Assembly: GCA_934292725.1 (NCBI GenBank)
Contig: CAKQXY010000013.1
Coordinates: 1-64,000, forward strand
DNA: 64,000 bases
DNA from: an uncultured Lachnospiraceae bacterium
GTDB taxonomy: Bacteria > Bacillota > Clostridia > Lachnospirales > Lachnospiraceae
Direction: 5' to 3'
Shown here: in pieces, positions 44,085 through 53,064 of the stretch
How positions within the stretch are numbered: the first letter of the stretch is position 1
Layout of the letters: every line of letters begins with the position of its first letter
Notes under the pieces: generated by a model
What the model saw: only the letters and a program-made list of their open reading frames with translations
The model's database searches: none
Told to the model about the DNA's origin: nothing
Position numbers and translations under genes: made by a program

Positions 44085-44737
44085 TTATCAAATCAGTCAA
44101 TCTGGAGACAGTCTGCGGTATAACTAGCAAGCTTCCAGAAAATGAATTTTCAGAATTTGCATTTGCAGGAAAATCAAACGTAGGAAAGTCTTCTTTAATT
44201 AATGGCCTGATCAGCCGTAAGGCATATGCGCGTACATCAGCAGAGCCAGGAAAGACACAGACAATTAATTATTATAAGGTCGAGTATCGCGAGAAGTCTC
44301 AAAAAGAGATAGAAGCACAAGGTCTTGACGCTTCATATGCGCAGGAAAAAAGTGTTTATTTTGTTGACCTTCCAGGCTACGGCTTTGCAAAAGTTTCAAT
44401 GGAAACAAAAGAAAAGTGGGGAAAAATGATCGAGAGCTATCTGCACACCTCAAAGCCGTTAAAGGGAGTGTTTTTGCTTGTAGATATTCGCCACAAGCCA
44501 TCCGCAAACGACTGTCAGATGTTTGACTGGATGGTTAACTCAGGATTCTCCCCAGTTGTCATTGCAACAAAGCTCGATAAGATCAAGAGAAGTCAGCTGT
44601 CAGCAAGAGTAAAAGAGATACGAACTACACTCGGCATGAAATCAAGTGAGGTATTGATCCCGTTTTCCGCTGAGACCAAGCAGGGACGTGAGGAGATCTG
44701 GGCGTATATAGATAGTAAGAATAAGGAAGAAGAATAG
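44081..44737 (+). CDS. engB: Ribosome biogenesis GTPase EngB/YsxC
   Basis: A 218-residue small GTPase of the TrmE-Era-EngA-YihA-Septin class. G1 is GKSNVGKSSL, G2 region TSAEPGKTQTINYY, G3 DLPGYGFA, G4 TKLDK. The insert between G2 and G3 (about 25 residues, rich in Lys, Glu and Gln) is longer than in Bacillus relatives. EngB helps assemble the 50S subunit. It is translationally coupled to lon by ATGA with AAGGAGG upstream; lon-engB is a common pairing. Confidence 0.95.
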   Translation: MIIKSVNLETVCGITSKLPENEFSEFAFAGKSNVGKSSLINGLISRKAYARTSAEPGKTQTINYYKVEYREKSQKEIEAQGLDASYAQEKSVYFVDLPGYGFAKVSMETKEKWGKMIESYLHTSKPLKGVFLLVDIRHKPSANDCQMFDWMVNSGFSPVVIATKLDKIKRSQLSARVKEIRTTLGMKSSEVLIPFSAETKQGREEIWAYIDSKNKEEE

Positions 44738-44744
44738 TTTTTAC

Positions 44745-44773
44745 TTGCAGTTTCTCCACATTTATGTTATACT
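44745..44773 (+). promoter_or_regulatory. Promoter of scfA
   Basis: TTGCAG, 17-base spacer, TATACT, 43 bases before the scfA start. Confidence 0.7.
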
Positions 44774-44815
44774 TCACTGTGAATTATCAGATATTCGAGA
44801 TAGGAGGATGAAGAT

Positions 44816-44959
44816 ATGAAGGAAACTAAGACTTTAACAAGCAAGACTTTGCAGAACACCATGGCAAAGGGTGGCTGTGGCGAGTGCCAGACTTCTTGCC
44901 AGTCCGCATGTAAGACTTCCTGTACAGTAGGAAATCAGAGCTGCGAAAACAACAAGTAA
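44816..44959 (+). CDS. scfA: SCIFF six-cysteine ranthipeptide precursor
   Basis: A 47-residue peptide. The leader part is about 20 residues (METK-type start, KTLTSKTLQNTMAKGG), and the core holds six cysteines at 21, 24, 28, 32, 36 and 43 with the spacing CxxC-xxx-C-xxx-C-xxx-C. This is the SCIFF (six cysteines in forty-five) peptide, nearly universal in Clostridia. Its radical SAM partner ScfB joins Cys sulfur to residues on the acceptor side by thioether bonds. AGGAGG lies 8 bases before the ATG. Proposed role: quorum sensing and growth control, shown in some clostridia. A leaky hairpin separates it from scfB, which would give more peptide than enzyme. Confidence 0.96.
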   Translation: MKETKTLTSKTLQNTMAKGGCGECQTSCQSACKTSCTVGNQSCENNK

Positions 44960-44979
44960 TTTTTCTGGACTTGGTTGAT

Positions 44980-45011
44980 GGAAAGCCGGGGAGGAAACTC
45001 CTCGGTTTTCC
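44980..45011 (+). terminator. Attenuator between scfA and scfB
   Basis: Hairpin GGAAAGCCGGGGAG/CTCCTCGGTTTTCC with GAAA loop and a poor T-tail, suited to partial readthrough into scfB. Confidence 0.55.
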
Positions 45012-45062
45012 ATTGTATGCATTTTTATGAAGAAGGATAAAGATAAGAAAGGTTGAATAGTA

Positions 45063-46472
45063 GTGATACATCAATATAAGAGCCATGGCTACAACATTGT
45101 TATGGATGTAAACTCCAGCGCTGTACATGTAGTAGATGACGTGGTATATGATATGATTCCTGTATATGAGAAGCAGGAAGATAAGGAAGCCATTTTTGCT
45201 TCTCTTGACAGTTACCCAAGAGAAGAGCTTGAGGCTGCCTACGAAGAGATCACCCGTTTAAAGAATGAGGGAATGCTGTATACAGAGGATATTTATCAGA
45301 AGTATATGACAGACTTCAAAAAGAGAAAAACGGTAGTGAAGGCACTTTGCCTGCATATTGCCCATGATTGTAATCTTGCCTGCAAGTATTGTTTTGCTGA
45401 GGAAGGTGAGTATCACGGACGCCGTGCACTTATGAGCCTTGAGGTCGGCAAGAAGGCACTCGACTTTTTAGTTGCAAACTCTGGAAACCGCAGAAATCTT
45501 GAGGTCGATTTCTTTGGTGGTGAGCCTCTTATGAACTGGGATGTTGTAAAAGAGCTTGTAAAATATGGAAGATCTCTTGAAAAAGAGCATAATAAGCTGT
45601 TTCGTTTTACACTGACCACAAACGGTGTGCTTTTAAATGATGAAGTAATGGAATTCTGTAATAAAGAGATGAGCAATGTGGTGCTTAGTCTCGATGGAAG
45701 AAAAGAAGTAAATGATAAAATGCGTCCTTTCAGAAACGGAAAGGGAAGCTATGATTTAATCGTTCCAAAATTCCAGAAGTTTGCAGAAAGCCGTAATCAG
45801 ACAAATTATTATGTCAGAGGAACATTTACAAGAAATAATCTCGATTTTTCAAAGGATGTGCTTCATTATGCTGATCTTGGTTTTAAGCAGATGTCTATGG
45901 AGCCGGTTGTTGCATCACCAGAGGATGATTATGCAATTCGCGAAGAAGATCTGCCGCGTATCCTTGAAGAATATGATAAGCTTGCTGATGCTTATTTGGA
46001 ATATCGAAAAGCAGGAAAGGGATTTAATTTCTTCCACTTTAATATTGATTTGACACAGAGCCCATGCGTAGCAAAGCGTTTGTCAGGCTGTGGTTCTGGA
46101 ACAGAATATCTGGCTGTTACCCCATGGGGTGATTTCTATCCATGCCATCAGTTTGTTGGACAGGAAGAGTTTTTACTTGGAAATGTTTACGATGGTATTG
46201 TAAAGCCGGATATATGCGATGAATTTAAACAGTGCAATGTCTATGCAAAGCCAGCCTGTCAGAATTGCTTCGCGAAGTATTATTGCAGCGGTGGCTGTAA
46301 TGCAAATGCATACAACTTCACAGGTTCTATCACAGGTTCCTATGATGTTGGCTGTAAGATGCAGCAGAAGCGTATCGAGTGTGCCATTATGATTAAGGCA
46401 GCACTTGCTGACATGGAAGAAGAGACAGGGGCATCTGCTGATGTTGCCGGTGAAATCTCCCACGTGTGTTAA
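45063..46472 (+). CDS. scfB: SCIFF maturase, radical SAM/SPASM protein
   Basis: A 469-residue radical SAM enzyme. An N-terminal peptide-recognition (RRE-like) region of about 90 residues precedes the cluster motif C103-N-L-A-C107-K-Y-C110. The SPASM part near the C-terminus carries many cysteines (SGCGSG, FYPCHQF, CDEFKQCNVYAKPACQNCF, YYCSGGC, DVGC) for two auxiliary 4Fe-4S clusters. It makes thioether bonds in ScfA. The start is GTG 45063 behind AAAGG. scfA-scfB-secDF is a common clostridial order. Confidence 0.96.
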   Translation: MIHQYKSHGYNIVMDVNSSAVHVVDDVVYDMIPVYEKQEDKEAIFASLDSYPREELEAAYEEITRLKNEGMLYTEDIYQKYMTDFKKRKTVVKALCLHIAHDCNLACKYCFAEEGEYHGRRALMSLEVGKKALDFLVANSGNRRNLEVDFFGGEPLMNWDVVKELVKYGRSLEKEHNKLFRFTLTTNGVLLNDEVMEFCNKEMSNVVLSLDGRKEVNDKMRPFRNGKGSYDLIVPKFQKFAESRNQTNYYVRGTFTRNNLDFSKDVLHYADLGFKQMSMEPVVASPEDDYAIREEDLPRILEEYDKLADAYLEYRKAGKGFNFFHFNIDLTQSPCVAKRLSGCGSGTEYLAVTPWGDFYPCHQFVGQEEFLLGNVYDGIVKPDICDEFKQCNVYAKPACQNCFAKYYCSGGCNANAYNFTGSITGSYDVGCKMQQKRIECAIMIKAALADMEEETGASADVAGEISHVC

Positions 46473-46553
46473 CATGAATTAGTACGGATCATAGATCTGT
46501 ATGAAAAAGGAGACTATCTTATACAGCCTCCGAATAGAGAAGGAGATAGAAAG

Positions 46554-48725
46554 ATGAGCAAGAAAAAAGGGATTATCCGTCTGGTTGTGCTTTTGGCAGT
46601 CATTGCATTTGTCGTATACACAGCCGTCAGCGGCCTTGGAAGTGATCGTTCAGGAAGCTTAAACGACATCAGCCTTGGTCTTGACCTTAGAGGCGGTGTC
46701 AGCATCACCTATGAGGCAGTAGGCGATGTAAACAGCCAGGATATGTCCGACACGAAGGCAAAGCTTGAAAAACGTGTGCAGGATTATTCAACTGAGGCAC
46801 AGGTTTATTTTGAGGGATCTGACCGTATTACGGTTGACATTCCAGGTGCAACAGATGCAAATGCAGTTTTGCAGGAGCTTGGAAAACCAGGTACCCTGAT
46901 TTTCTGTACGGATTCAAGTGATCCAGAGGGAACCAAGGTTATGGACGGAAACCAGATCAAGGACGCACAGGCCGGTGCAAGAAGCAATGCAACAACAAAT
47001 GCAAGAGAGTATGTTGTAAATCTGACTCTGACATCTGATGGTGTTGAGGCATTCTCTAAGGCAACAGAAGAGTTGGCACCGACAAAGGGCAGAATTTACA
47101 TCATGTACAACGGCGAGGTGTTAAGTGCCCCGACTGTAAATGAGCATATTGCGTCTGATACATGCTCCATCACTGGTATGGGTGATCTTGAGGCAGCACA
47201 GACACTTGCTTCCAATATTCGTATCGGAGCACTGCCTGTTCAGCTGCAGGAGATGCGCTCACAGGTAGTTGGTGCAAAATTAGGACAGGATGCAGTTCGT
47301 ACAAGCCTTATGGCTGGTTTGATCGGTCTGATCTTAGTATTTGCTTTCATGATTATTTACTACCGTATTCCAGGTTTGGCAGCATCTATCGCGCTTGTTA
47401 TGTATACTGCACTTGTAATTGTCCTGTTAAGTGCGTTTAACGAGGAAATTACACTTACACTTCCTGGTATTGCCGGTATTATACTTGGTATTGGTATGGC
47501 TGTAGATGCAAACTGTATTATTTTTGCGCGTATCCGTGAGGAGATCGGCGCTGGAAAGAGTGTTCGTACAGCAATTGATGCAGGATTTTCTAAGGCATTT
47601 TCTGCAATCATCGATGGAAATGTTACTACATTGATCGCAGCAGGTGTTTTGTATTTTATTGGTTCTGGTACAGTAAAGGGCTTTGCTCAGACATTGGCTC
47701 TTGGTATTGTTGTATCCATGTTTACAGCACTTGTAATTACAAAGAATATCTTGAAGAGCTTCTATGCAGTTGGTCTGCAGGATGAAAAGCTTTACGGAAA
47801 GACTGTTTACACAAAGACAATTAACTTTATTGGAAAAAGAAAGCTGTTTTACAGCGCATCAGGTATTGTTATTGCAATCGGTATTGTTGCGATGGTAGTC
47901 AGCGGTGTAAAGGGTCATATCTTCAATTACAGCCTCGACTTTATCGGCGGTGCTTCCACTAGCGTAACCTTTAATGAGAATTACAGTGTTGAGAAGCTCG
48001 AAAGTGATGTACAGCCAGTTGTAAGCGAGGTAACAGGTGACAATGATATCCAGATGACACCTGTAACAGGAAGCAACGAGGTTATCATTAAGACAAGAAC
48101 ACTTACTGTAGATGAAAGAGATGCACTTTACAGTAAGCTGTCAGAGACTTTTGGAGTAGATGAGAGTACCATTCAGACTGAAAATATCAGTGCTGCAGTC
48201 AGCGGTGAGATGAAGCGTTCTGCAATTTTGTCTGTCATTATTGCAGCAATCTTTATGTTAATTTACGTATGGATTCGTTTCAAGGAGTTTAGCTTTGGTG
48301 CAAGCTCTGTTCTTCCGCTTCTTCATGATGTCTTTGTTTTACTGGCATTTTATGCAGTGCTTCGCTGGACTGTAGGAAATACGTTTATTGCTTGTATGCT
48401 GACTCTCGTTGGATATTCTATCAATGCGACAATCGTTGTATTTGACCGTATCCGTGAGAATCTGCACACTAACAAGAATTTAGCAGAGGTTGTCAATGTT
48501 TCTGTTACACAGACATTGTCACGAAGCATCAATACCTCTTTGACAACTCTTATCATGGTAGTAGTTCTTTATATTCTCGGTGTGACATCCATCAAGGAGT
48601 TTGCACTGCCGCTTATCGTAGGTGTTATCTGCGGATGCTATTCTTCTGTATGCATCGCAGGCTGCCTGTGGTATGATTTAAAGAATGCTCTTGACAAGCG
48701 TAAGGCAAAGAAGGCTTCTAAATAA
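46554..48725 (+). CDS. secDF: Fused protein-export membrane protein SecDF
   Basis: A 723-residue fusion of SecD (about 1-400) and SecF (about 410-723). SecD shows LGLDLRGGVSITYE near the first helix, a periplasmic-type P1 domain and the GMAVDANCIIFARIREE motif in helix 4. SecF repeats this with SLDFIGGASTSV and SINATIVVFDRIREN. Each half has six helices. It uses the ion gradient to help SecYEG pull exported proteins outward. AAGGAGA precedes the ATG. yajC, its partner, lies two genes on. Confidence 0.96.
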   Translation: MSKKKGIIRLVVLLAVIAFVVYTAVSGLGSDRSGSLNDISLGLDLRGGVSITYEAVGDVNSQDMSDTKAKLEKRVQDYSTEAQVYFEGSDRITVDIPGATDANAVLQELGKPGTLIFCTDSSDPEGTKVMDGNQIKDAQAGARSNATTNAREYVVNLTLTSDGVEAFSKATEELAPTKGRIYIMYNGEVLSAPTVNEHIASDTCSITGMGDLEAAQTLASNIRIGALPVQLQEMRSQVVGAKLGQDAVRTSLMAGLIGLILVFAFMIIYYRIPGLAASIALVMYTALVIVLLSAFNEEITLTLPGIAGIILGIGMAVDANCIIFARIREEIGAGKSVRTAIDAGFSKAFSAIIDGNVTTLIAAGVLYFIGSGTVKGFAQTLALGIVVSMFTALVITKNILKSFYAVGLQDEKLYGKTVYTKTINFIGKRKLFYSASGIVIAIGIVAMVVSGVKGHIFNYSLDFIGGASTSVTFNENYSVEKLESDVQPVVSEVTGDNDIQMTPVTGSNEVIIKTRTLTVDERDALYSKLSETFGVDESTIQTENISAAVSGEMKRSAILSVIIAAIFMLIYVWIRFKEFSFGASSVLPLLHDVFVLLAFYAVLRWTVGNTFIACMLTLVGYSINATIVVFDRIRENLHTNKNLAEVVNVSVTQTLSRSINTSLTTLIMVVVLYILGVTSIKEFALPLIVGVICGCYSSVCIAGCLWYDLKNALDKRKAKKASK

Positions 48726-48736
48726 GGTAAGTAATA

Positions 48737-49876
48737 ATGGAATATGAAATTTTAAAAACAGAGGGACGGGCTAAAAGAGCCCGTGTCTCTACCGTTCACG
48801 GTGAGATTCAGACTCCTGTATTTATGAATGTTGGTACAGTTGCCGCAATTAAAGGTGCTGTGTCAACAATGGATTTAAAGGAAATCCATACACAGGTAGA
48901 GCTGTCTAATACGTATCATCTTCATGTAAGAACGGGAGACAAGCTGATCAAGCAGTTTGGCGGTCTGCATAAATTTATGAACTGGGATCGCCCAATTCTG
49001 ACAGATTCCGGCGGTTTTCAGGTATTTTCTCTTGCCGGAATGAGAAAGATTAAGGAAGAGGGAGTTTACTTCCAGTCTCATATCGATGGTCATCGTATTT
49101 TTATGGGACCAGAGGAGAGTATGCAGATTCAGTCTAATCTTGGTTCTACTATTGCAATGGCATTTGATGAGTGTCCGTCTTCTGTGGCAGACCGTAGCTA
49201 TATTCAAAACAGCGTAGAGCGTACCACAAGATGGCTTGCACGATGTAAGACAGAGATGGCACGTTTAAATTCACTTGAGGATACAATAAATCCGCATCAG
49301 CTGTTGTTTGGAATTAACCAGGGCGGTGTTTATGAGGATATCCGTATTGAGCATGCAAAACGCATAAGCGAGATGGATCTTGATGGTTATGCAGTCGGCG
49401 GACTTGCAGTTGGAGAAAGTCATGAAGAAATGTACCGCATTTTAGATGCAGTGGTACCATATCTGCCAAAGAATAAGCCAACTTATTTAATGGGTGTTGG
49501 AACTCCGGCAAATATCCTTGAGGGTGTTGACCGCGGAATTGATTTCTTCGACTGTGTATATCCAAGCAGAAACGGCCGTCATGGTCATGTTTATACAAAG
49601 CATGGCAAGCTTAATCTGTTCAATGCCCGTTATGAGCTTGATGCAAGACCAATCGAGGAAGGCTGTCAGTGTCCGGCATGCCGCGCTTACAGCAGAGCGT
49701 ATATTCGTCATCTGTTAAAAGCAAAGGAAATGCTTGGAATGCGTCTGTGCGTTCTTCACAATCTGTATTTTTATAATAATTTAATGACTGAAATCCGTGA
49801 AAGCATTGACAACGGATGCTTTGCGGAGTATAAAAAGAATATGCTCGAATCTATGGCTGCAGGTCCGCAGGACTAG
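48737..49876 (+). CDS. tgt: Queuine tRNA-ribosyltransferase
   Basis: A 379-residue enzyme that swaps guanine 34 for the queuosine precursor base in tRNAs with GUN anticodons. Marks: SNTYHLHVRTGD, the catalytic Asp region LTDSGGFQVFSL (about 85-96), the nucleophile region DFFDCVYPSRNGRHGH (about 260-275), and the zinc site CQCPAC ... LRLCVLHNLYFY-like end (C at about 311, 313, 316 and His near 343). The gene lies 11 bases after secDF. The substrate base preQ1 or queuine must be made or taken up elsewhere, as no queuosine synthesis gene is in the window. Confidence 0.96.
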   Translation: MEYEILKTEGRAKRARVSTVHGEIQTPVFMNVGTVAAIKGAVSTMDLKEIHTQVELSNTYHLHVRTGDKLIKQFGGLHKFMNWDRPILTDSGGFQVFSLAGMRKIKEEGVYFQSHIDGHRIFMGPEESMQIQSNLGSTIAMAFDECPSSVADRSYIQNSVERTTRWLARCKTEMARLNSLEDTINPHQLLFGINQGGVYEDIRIEHAKRISEMDLDGYAVGGLAVGESHEEMYRILDAVVPYLPKNKPTYLMGVGTPANILEGVDRGIDFFDCVYPSRNGRHGHVYTKHGKLNLFNARYELDARPIEEGCQCPACRAYSRAYIRHLLKAKEMLGMRLCVLHNLYFYNNLMTEIRESIDNGCFAEYKKNMLESMAAGPQD

Positions 49877-49878
49877 GT

Positions 49879-49901
49879 CACATTCACCTCGGGGCATTGC
49901 C
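49879..49901. repeat. Left copy of an inverted dispersed element
   Basis: CACATTCACCTCGGGG followed by CATTGCC. The reverse complement (GGCAATG then CCCCGAGGTGAATGTG) recurs after the amino acid ABC operon at 63243-63280, where 15 bases separate the two parts. Confidence 0.6.
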
Positions 49902-49964
49902 TTAGAATTGTAGATTCGAATACGAAATTACAAGCTGCATATGCAGCGGAAATGAGAGGAAACT

Positions 49965-50345
49965 ATGAAGAAGAAGTTAGCAGCTGCAGCAGCAGTTATG
50001 ACCGCACTGTTTTCTATGACAGGATGTGCGACAACAGCAGATAGTGCCGCAACTGGCGCAAATGGAGCAACCAGCCTGATTATGATCGTTGGCTATATGG
50101 TAATCATTATCGGTGTTATGTATTTTGTTGCAATCCGTCCTCAGAAGAAGGAGCAGAAGAAGCAGTCTCAGATGTTATCTGCACTTGAAGTTGGCGATAT
50201 CGTTTTGACAACTTCCGGTTTTTACGGAACTGTTATCGACATTACAGATGATACAGTAATCGTAGAGTTTGGAAATAACAAAAACTGCCGTATCCCGATG
50301 CAGAAGAGTGCAATCGTAGAGTCTGAAAAGCCAGACGCTGAATAA
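49965..50345 (+). CDS. yajC: Preprotein translocase subunit YajC
   Basis: A 126-residue protein with an N-terminal signal-like stretch ending in a lipobox-like TGCAT (about 20-23), one membrane helix (about 38-58, SLIMIVGYMVIIIGVMYFVA) and the family motif RPQKKEQKKQSQML, followed by LEVGDIVLTTSGFYGTVIDI. YajC binds SecDF and supports export. The extra Cys-containing start is unlike most YajC proteins, which begin at the helix. GAGAGGA precedes the ATG. Confidence 0.93.
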   Translation: MKKKLAAAAAVMTALFSMTGCATTADSAATGANGATSLIMIVGYMVIIIGVMYFVAIRPQKKEQKKQSQMLSALEVGDIVLTTSGFYGTVIDITDDTVIVEFGNNKNCRIPMQKSAIVESEKPDAE

Positions 50346-50362
50346 TCAAGATATAATAAAAG

Positions 50363-50403
50363 AGCTACTGACATACTAGAATGTATGCCGGTAGCTTTTT
50401 TTT
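50363..50403. terminator. Terminator after yajC, shared with the convergent DUF1836 gene
   Basis: Stem AGCTAC(T)GACATAC/GTATG(CC)GGTAGCT with a short loop and eight T on the plus strand. Confidence 0.8.
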
Positions 50404-51052
50404 ATTTGCGCTTTCGTTCTTCACGTTTTTCTTTTTCAGCAGCTCTTGCTCGTTCATCAGAGGCATCCTGACGTCTTTTTAATTCATCAATGACACCTGT
50501 TACGACCTGTTTTTTCATGTATATATCATAAATTGTCATGCAAAGAAACGTAAATAGCTGCAGGTAGGAGTCTTTTTCATCGTCACCGCAGGAAAAAGTT
50601 TCCTTTGAAGTCTCAAATTTATGTCTAAGATCGTCTGCAAGCGGTTTGATGCCATTATCTGCGTATGAAAAAATCTTACTGTAAACCTCTTCAAAATTTG
50701 GGGAACTGTTTTCATCCCAGAAATGCTCTGTCAATGGCTTTAGCATAGTTTCAATATCGCTGATTGACAGAAAGCTTTTCATATAGTAAATAAGAATTAG
50801 CTGTAAGATATGGTTTTCTGTGTATTTTTTTCTGACCGGAGAGGGAAGCAGGTTGTTTTTGGCATAATTATTGATCATAGTTTTTGTTAAAACCTTATCC
50901 TCATCATAGCGCCTTGTAGCACCAAGATGTGTATCCATAAAGGTTGTCACCTGATCCATGTAAAGATCAATGTTTGGAATCTGGTCAGCATGTATATAGT
51001 CAAAAGAGCTGATTTTATCAAGCAGCTGTGAAAAAAGCTCATCGTTAGTCAT
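50402..51052 (-). CDS. DUF1836 domain protein
   Basis: A 216-residue protein of the DUF1836 family (PF08876). The core reads KTMINNYAKNNLLPSPVRKKYTENH, a helix-turn-helix-like stretch near residues 55-80 resembling MerR-type DNA-binding parts, followed by LILIYYMKSFLSISDIETML. The tail is strongly basic and acidic (KREERKRK). A regulator role is likely but the targets are unknown. ATG 51052 has GGAGG 7 bases upstream; the longer frame to 51124 lacks one. It lies alone on the minus strand. Confidence 0.85.
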   Translation of the reverse strand: MTNDELFSQLLDKISSFDYIHADQIPNIDLYMDQVTTFMDTHLGATRRYDEDKVLTKTMINNYAKNNLLPSPVRKKYTENHILQLILIYYMKSFLSISDIETMLKPLTEHFWDENSSPNFEEVYSKIFSYADNGIKPLADDLRHKFETSKETFSCGDDEKDSYLQLFTFLCMTIYDIYMKKQVVTGVIDELKRRQDASDERARAAEKEKREERKRK

Positions 51053-51224
51053 GGAAAGCCTCCTAAATATTGTGTAGCAATGTTGACGTTCACGGGACGC
51101 CCATTCACTTAGTAAAATTCTCATGCAAGCATGGAATATACGAAGCTAGCTGGATGCGTGAACTGTAATAACTACATTATATCGTTTTCAAAACCAGATA
51201 GCAAGAGAAATTTTCAAAATCCTA

Positions 51225-51253
51225 GTGACAAACACATAAAGATACGATATAAT
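51225..51253 (+). promoter_or_regulatory. Promoter of the PspA gene
   Basis: GTGACA, 17-base spacer, consensus TATAAT, 49 bases before the start at 51302. Confidence 0.65.
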
Positions 51254-51301
51254 GAAGGTAACAGGTTAACAAACATAGTTTTTTAAAAGGAGGAAACGAC
51301 T

Positions 51302-51985
51302 ATGGGAGTAATTCAGAGATTTAAAGATATTATGTCAGCTAACATCAATGCTATGCTTGATAAGGCTGAGAATCCGGAAAAAATGATTGATCAGTACATG
51401 AGAAACCTTGAGGACGATTTAGGCAAGGTAAAGGCAGAAACAGCGTCAGTAATGGCTGAAGAAGCGCGTGCAAAGAGAGCTTATGACGAGGCACTTGCAG
51501 AGGTTGAGAAGTATCAGAAGTATGCAGAAAAGGCTGTTGCAGCAGGAAATGACAATGATGCAAGAGTATTTTTACAGTCAAAGAAGACAGCACAGACTAA
51601 GCTTGAAGGCTTAAAGCTCACATATGATACGGCAGCAGCAAACGCACAGAAGATGCGTCAGATGCATGATAAGCTTGTAAATGATATCTCAGATTTAAGA
51701 GCACGCAAGGAAACTATCAAGGCGAAGGTAGCTGTTGCTAAGGCTCAGGAGCGTGTAAATCAGGTTGGATCATCATTAAGGGGTGTATCAAACAATATGT
51801 CAGCATTTGATCGTATGGAGGAAAAGGCAAATAAGATGCTCGATACTGCAAATGCTATGGCACAGTTAAATGAGTCTGCAGATACAAATGTAGATGATCT
51901 GGCACGTAAGTATGATCTTGATGATGTGGCAGGTACATCTGATATTGATGATGAATTAGCAGCACTGAAAGCAAAACTGAACTAA
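51302..51985 (+). CDS. pspA: PspA/IM30 family membrane-stress protein
   Basis: A 227-residue protein, nearly all coiled coil (about 25-190). The start is typical: MGVIQRFKDIMSANINAMLDK then AENPEKMIDQYMRNLEDDLGK. The tail holds ASAFDRMEEKANKM-like text (here MSAFDRMEEKANKM) and the short helix DIDDELAALKAKL at the very end, as in PspA/LiaH. PspA proteins build ESCRT-III-like rods and protect stressed membranes. The next gene, encoding an SPFH zinc-ribbon protein, follows after 27 bases; together they form a membrane-repair pair. Confidence 0.92.
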   Translation: MGVIQRFKDIMSANINAMLDKAENPEKMIDQYMRNLEDDLGKVKAETASVMAEEARAKRAYDEALAEVEKYQKYAEKAVAAGNDNDARVFLQSKKTAQTKLEGLKLTYDTAAANAQKMRQMHDKLVNDISDLRARKETIKAKVAVAKAQERVNQVGSSLRGVSNNMSAFDRMEEKANKMLDTANAMAQLNESADTNVDDLARKYDLDDVAGTSDIDDELAALKAKLN

Positions 51986-52012
51986 CTACAAAAATAAGGA
52001 AGGTTGACGAGT

Positions 52013-52990
52013 ATGGGATTATTTGGTGGACAATTCTCCAGTGTTGTAGAGTGGAAAGAATACTCGGATGATATTATTTTCTGGAAGTTCCCAAGCAGCG
52101 AGATCAAGAAGGGGAGCCGTCTGATTATTCGTCCTGGACAGGACGCGATCTTTATGTATAATGGAAGAATCGAGGGTATTTTCCGTGAAGAGGGAAATTT
52201 TGATATTTCTTCCGATATCATTCCATTTTTATCTACACTGAAAAGTTTTACATTTGGATTTAACACACCGCTGCGTGCAGAGGTGCTGTTTATCAATACA
52301 AAGGAATTTACAGTAAAGTGGGGCACAAAAAATGCGATTAATCTGCCGGTTCAGGGCTTGCCTGGCGGTATGCCAATCCGTGCATTTGGTACATTTAGCT
52401 TCAAGGTTTCTGATGAGCAGGTTTTAATCGACAAGATTGCCGGCATTAAGTCAGAGTTCAACGTAGAAGATATCAAGGAACGTGTAATGTCTATGCTTGA
52501 TATGCTGATGATGAAGTGGATTTCAAAAGAAGGAAAGGATATGTTTAACCTTCAGGCAAATGCATACGACATCGGCAAGGGTATTGCATCAGATCTTGAT
52601 ATGGAGATGGTAAAGATTGGAATTGCTATTACAAGCTTTACGATCCAGAGTGTTTCCTATCCAGAGGAGGTTGCCAAGATGCAGCAGAAGGCGGCAGCTC
52701 AGTCCATGATCGGAAATGTAAATACATATACACAGATGCAGATGGCAGATGCGCTTACACAGCCAAACACAGCAGCCGGCAGCATGGCAGGCAATATGGC
52801 TGGCATGCAGATGGGTATGGCAATGGGTCAGATGATGGGCCAGATGATGAACGGCAATATGCAGAATAATGCACAGCAAAATCAGGCAGCTCCATCTTCA
52901 AATGGTACTGTGCCGAAGTTCTGTCCGAACTGCGGAACACCGACAAATGGTGCAAGATTCTGCTCAAACTGCGGTACAAAGCTTGCATAA
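52013..52990 (+). CDS. SPFH-domain protein with C-terminal double zinc ribbon (YdjI-like)
   Basis: A 325-residue protein. ATG 52013 has AAGGAAGG 9 bases before it. Residues about 5-235 form an SPFH (band 7) domain of the virion-core-like YdjI group: WKEYSDDIIFWKFPSSEIK, KEFTVKWGTKN and SFTIQSVSYPEEVAK. A Met/Gln/Gly-rich linker (about 235-300) is followed by a zinc ribbon FCPNCGTPTNGARFCSNCGT. In Bacillus subtilis YdjI recruits PspA to damaged membrane, so a partnership with the preceding gene is well founded. Confidence 0.9.
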   Translation: MGLFGGQFSSVVEWKEYSDDIIFWKFPSSEIKKGSRLIIRPGQDAIFMYNGRIEGIFREEGNFDISSDIIPFLSTLKSFTFGFNTPLRAEVLFINTKEFTVKWGTKNAINLPVQGLPGGMPIRAFGTFSFKVSDEQVLIDKIAGIKSEFNVEDIKERVMSMLDMLMMKWISKEGKDMFNLQANAYDIGKGIASDLDMEMVKIGIAITSFTIQSVSYPEEVAKMQQKAAAQSMIGNVNTYTQMQMADALTQPNTAAGSMAGNMAGMQMGMAMGQMMGQMMNGNMQNNAQQNQAAPSSNGTVPKFCPNCGTPTNGARFCSNCGTKLA

Positions 52991-53011
52991 TTACAAAAAT
53001 ATAAAAAAGAT

Positions 53012-53050
53012 AATGGAGGGAGACTGTGCGTACAGTCTTTCTTCCATTTT
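53012..53050 (+). terminator. Terminator between the SPFH gene and pcrA
   Basis: Stem AATGGA(G)GGAGACTGT/ACAGTCTTTC(T)TCCATT with a GCGT loop, followed by TTT. Confidence 0.65.
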
Positions 53051-53064
53051 TATGGAGGAAAAAC

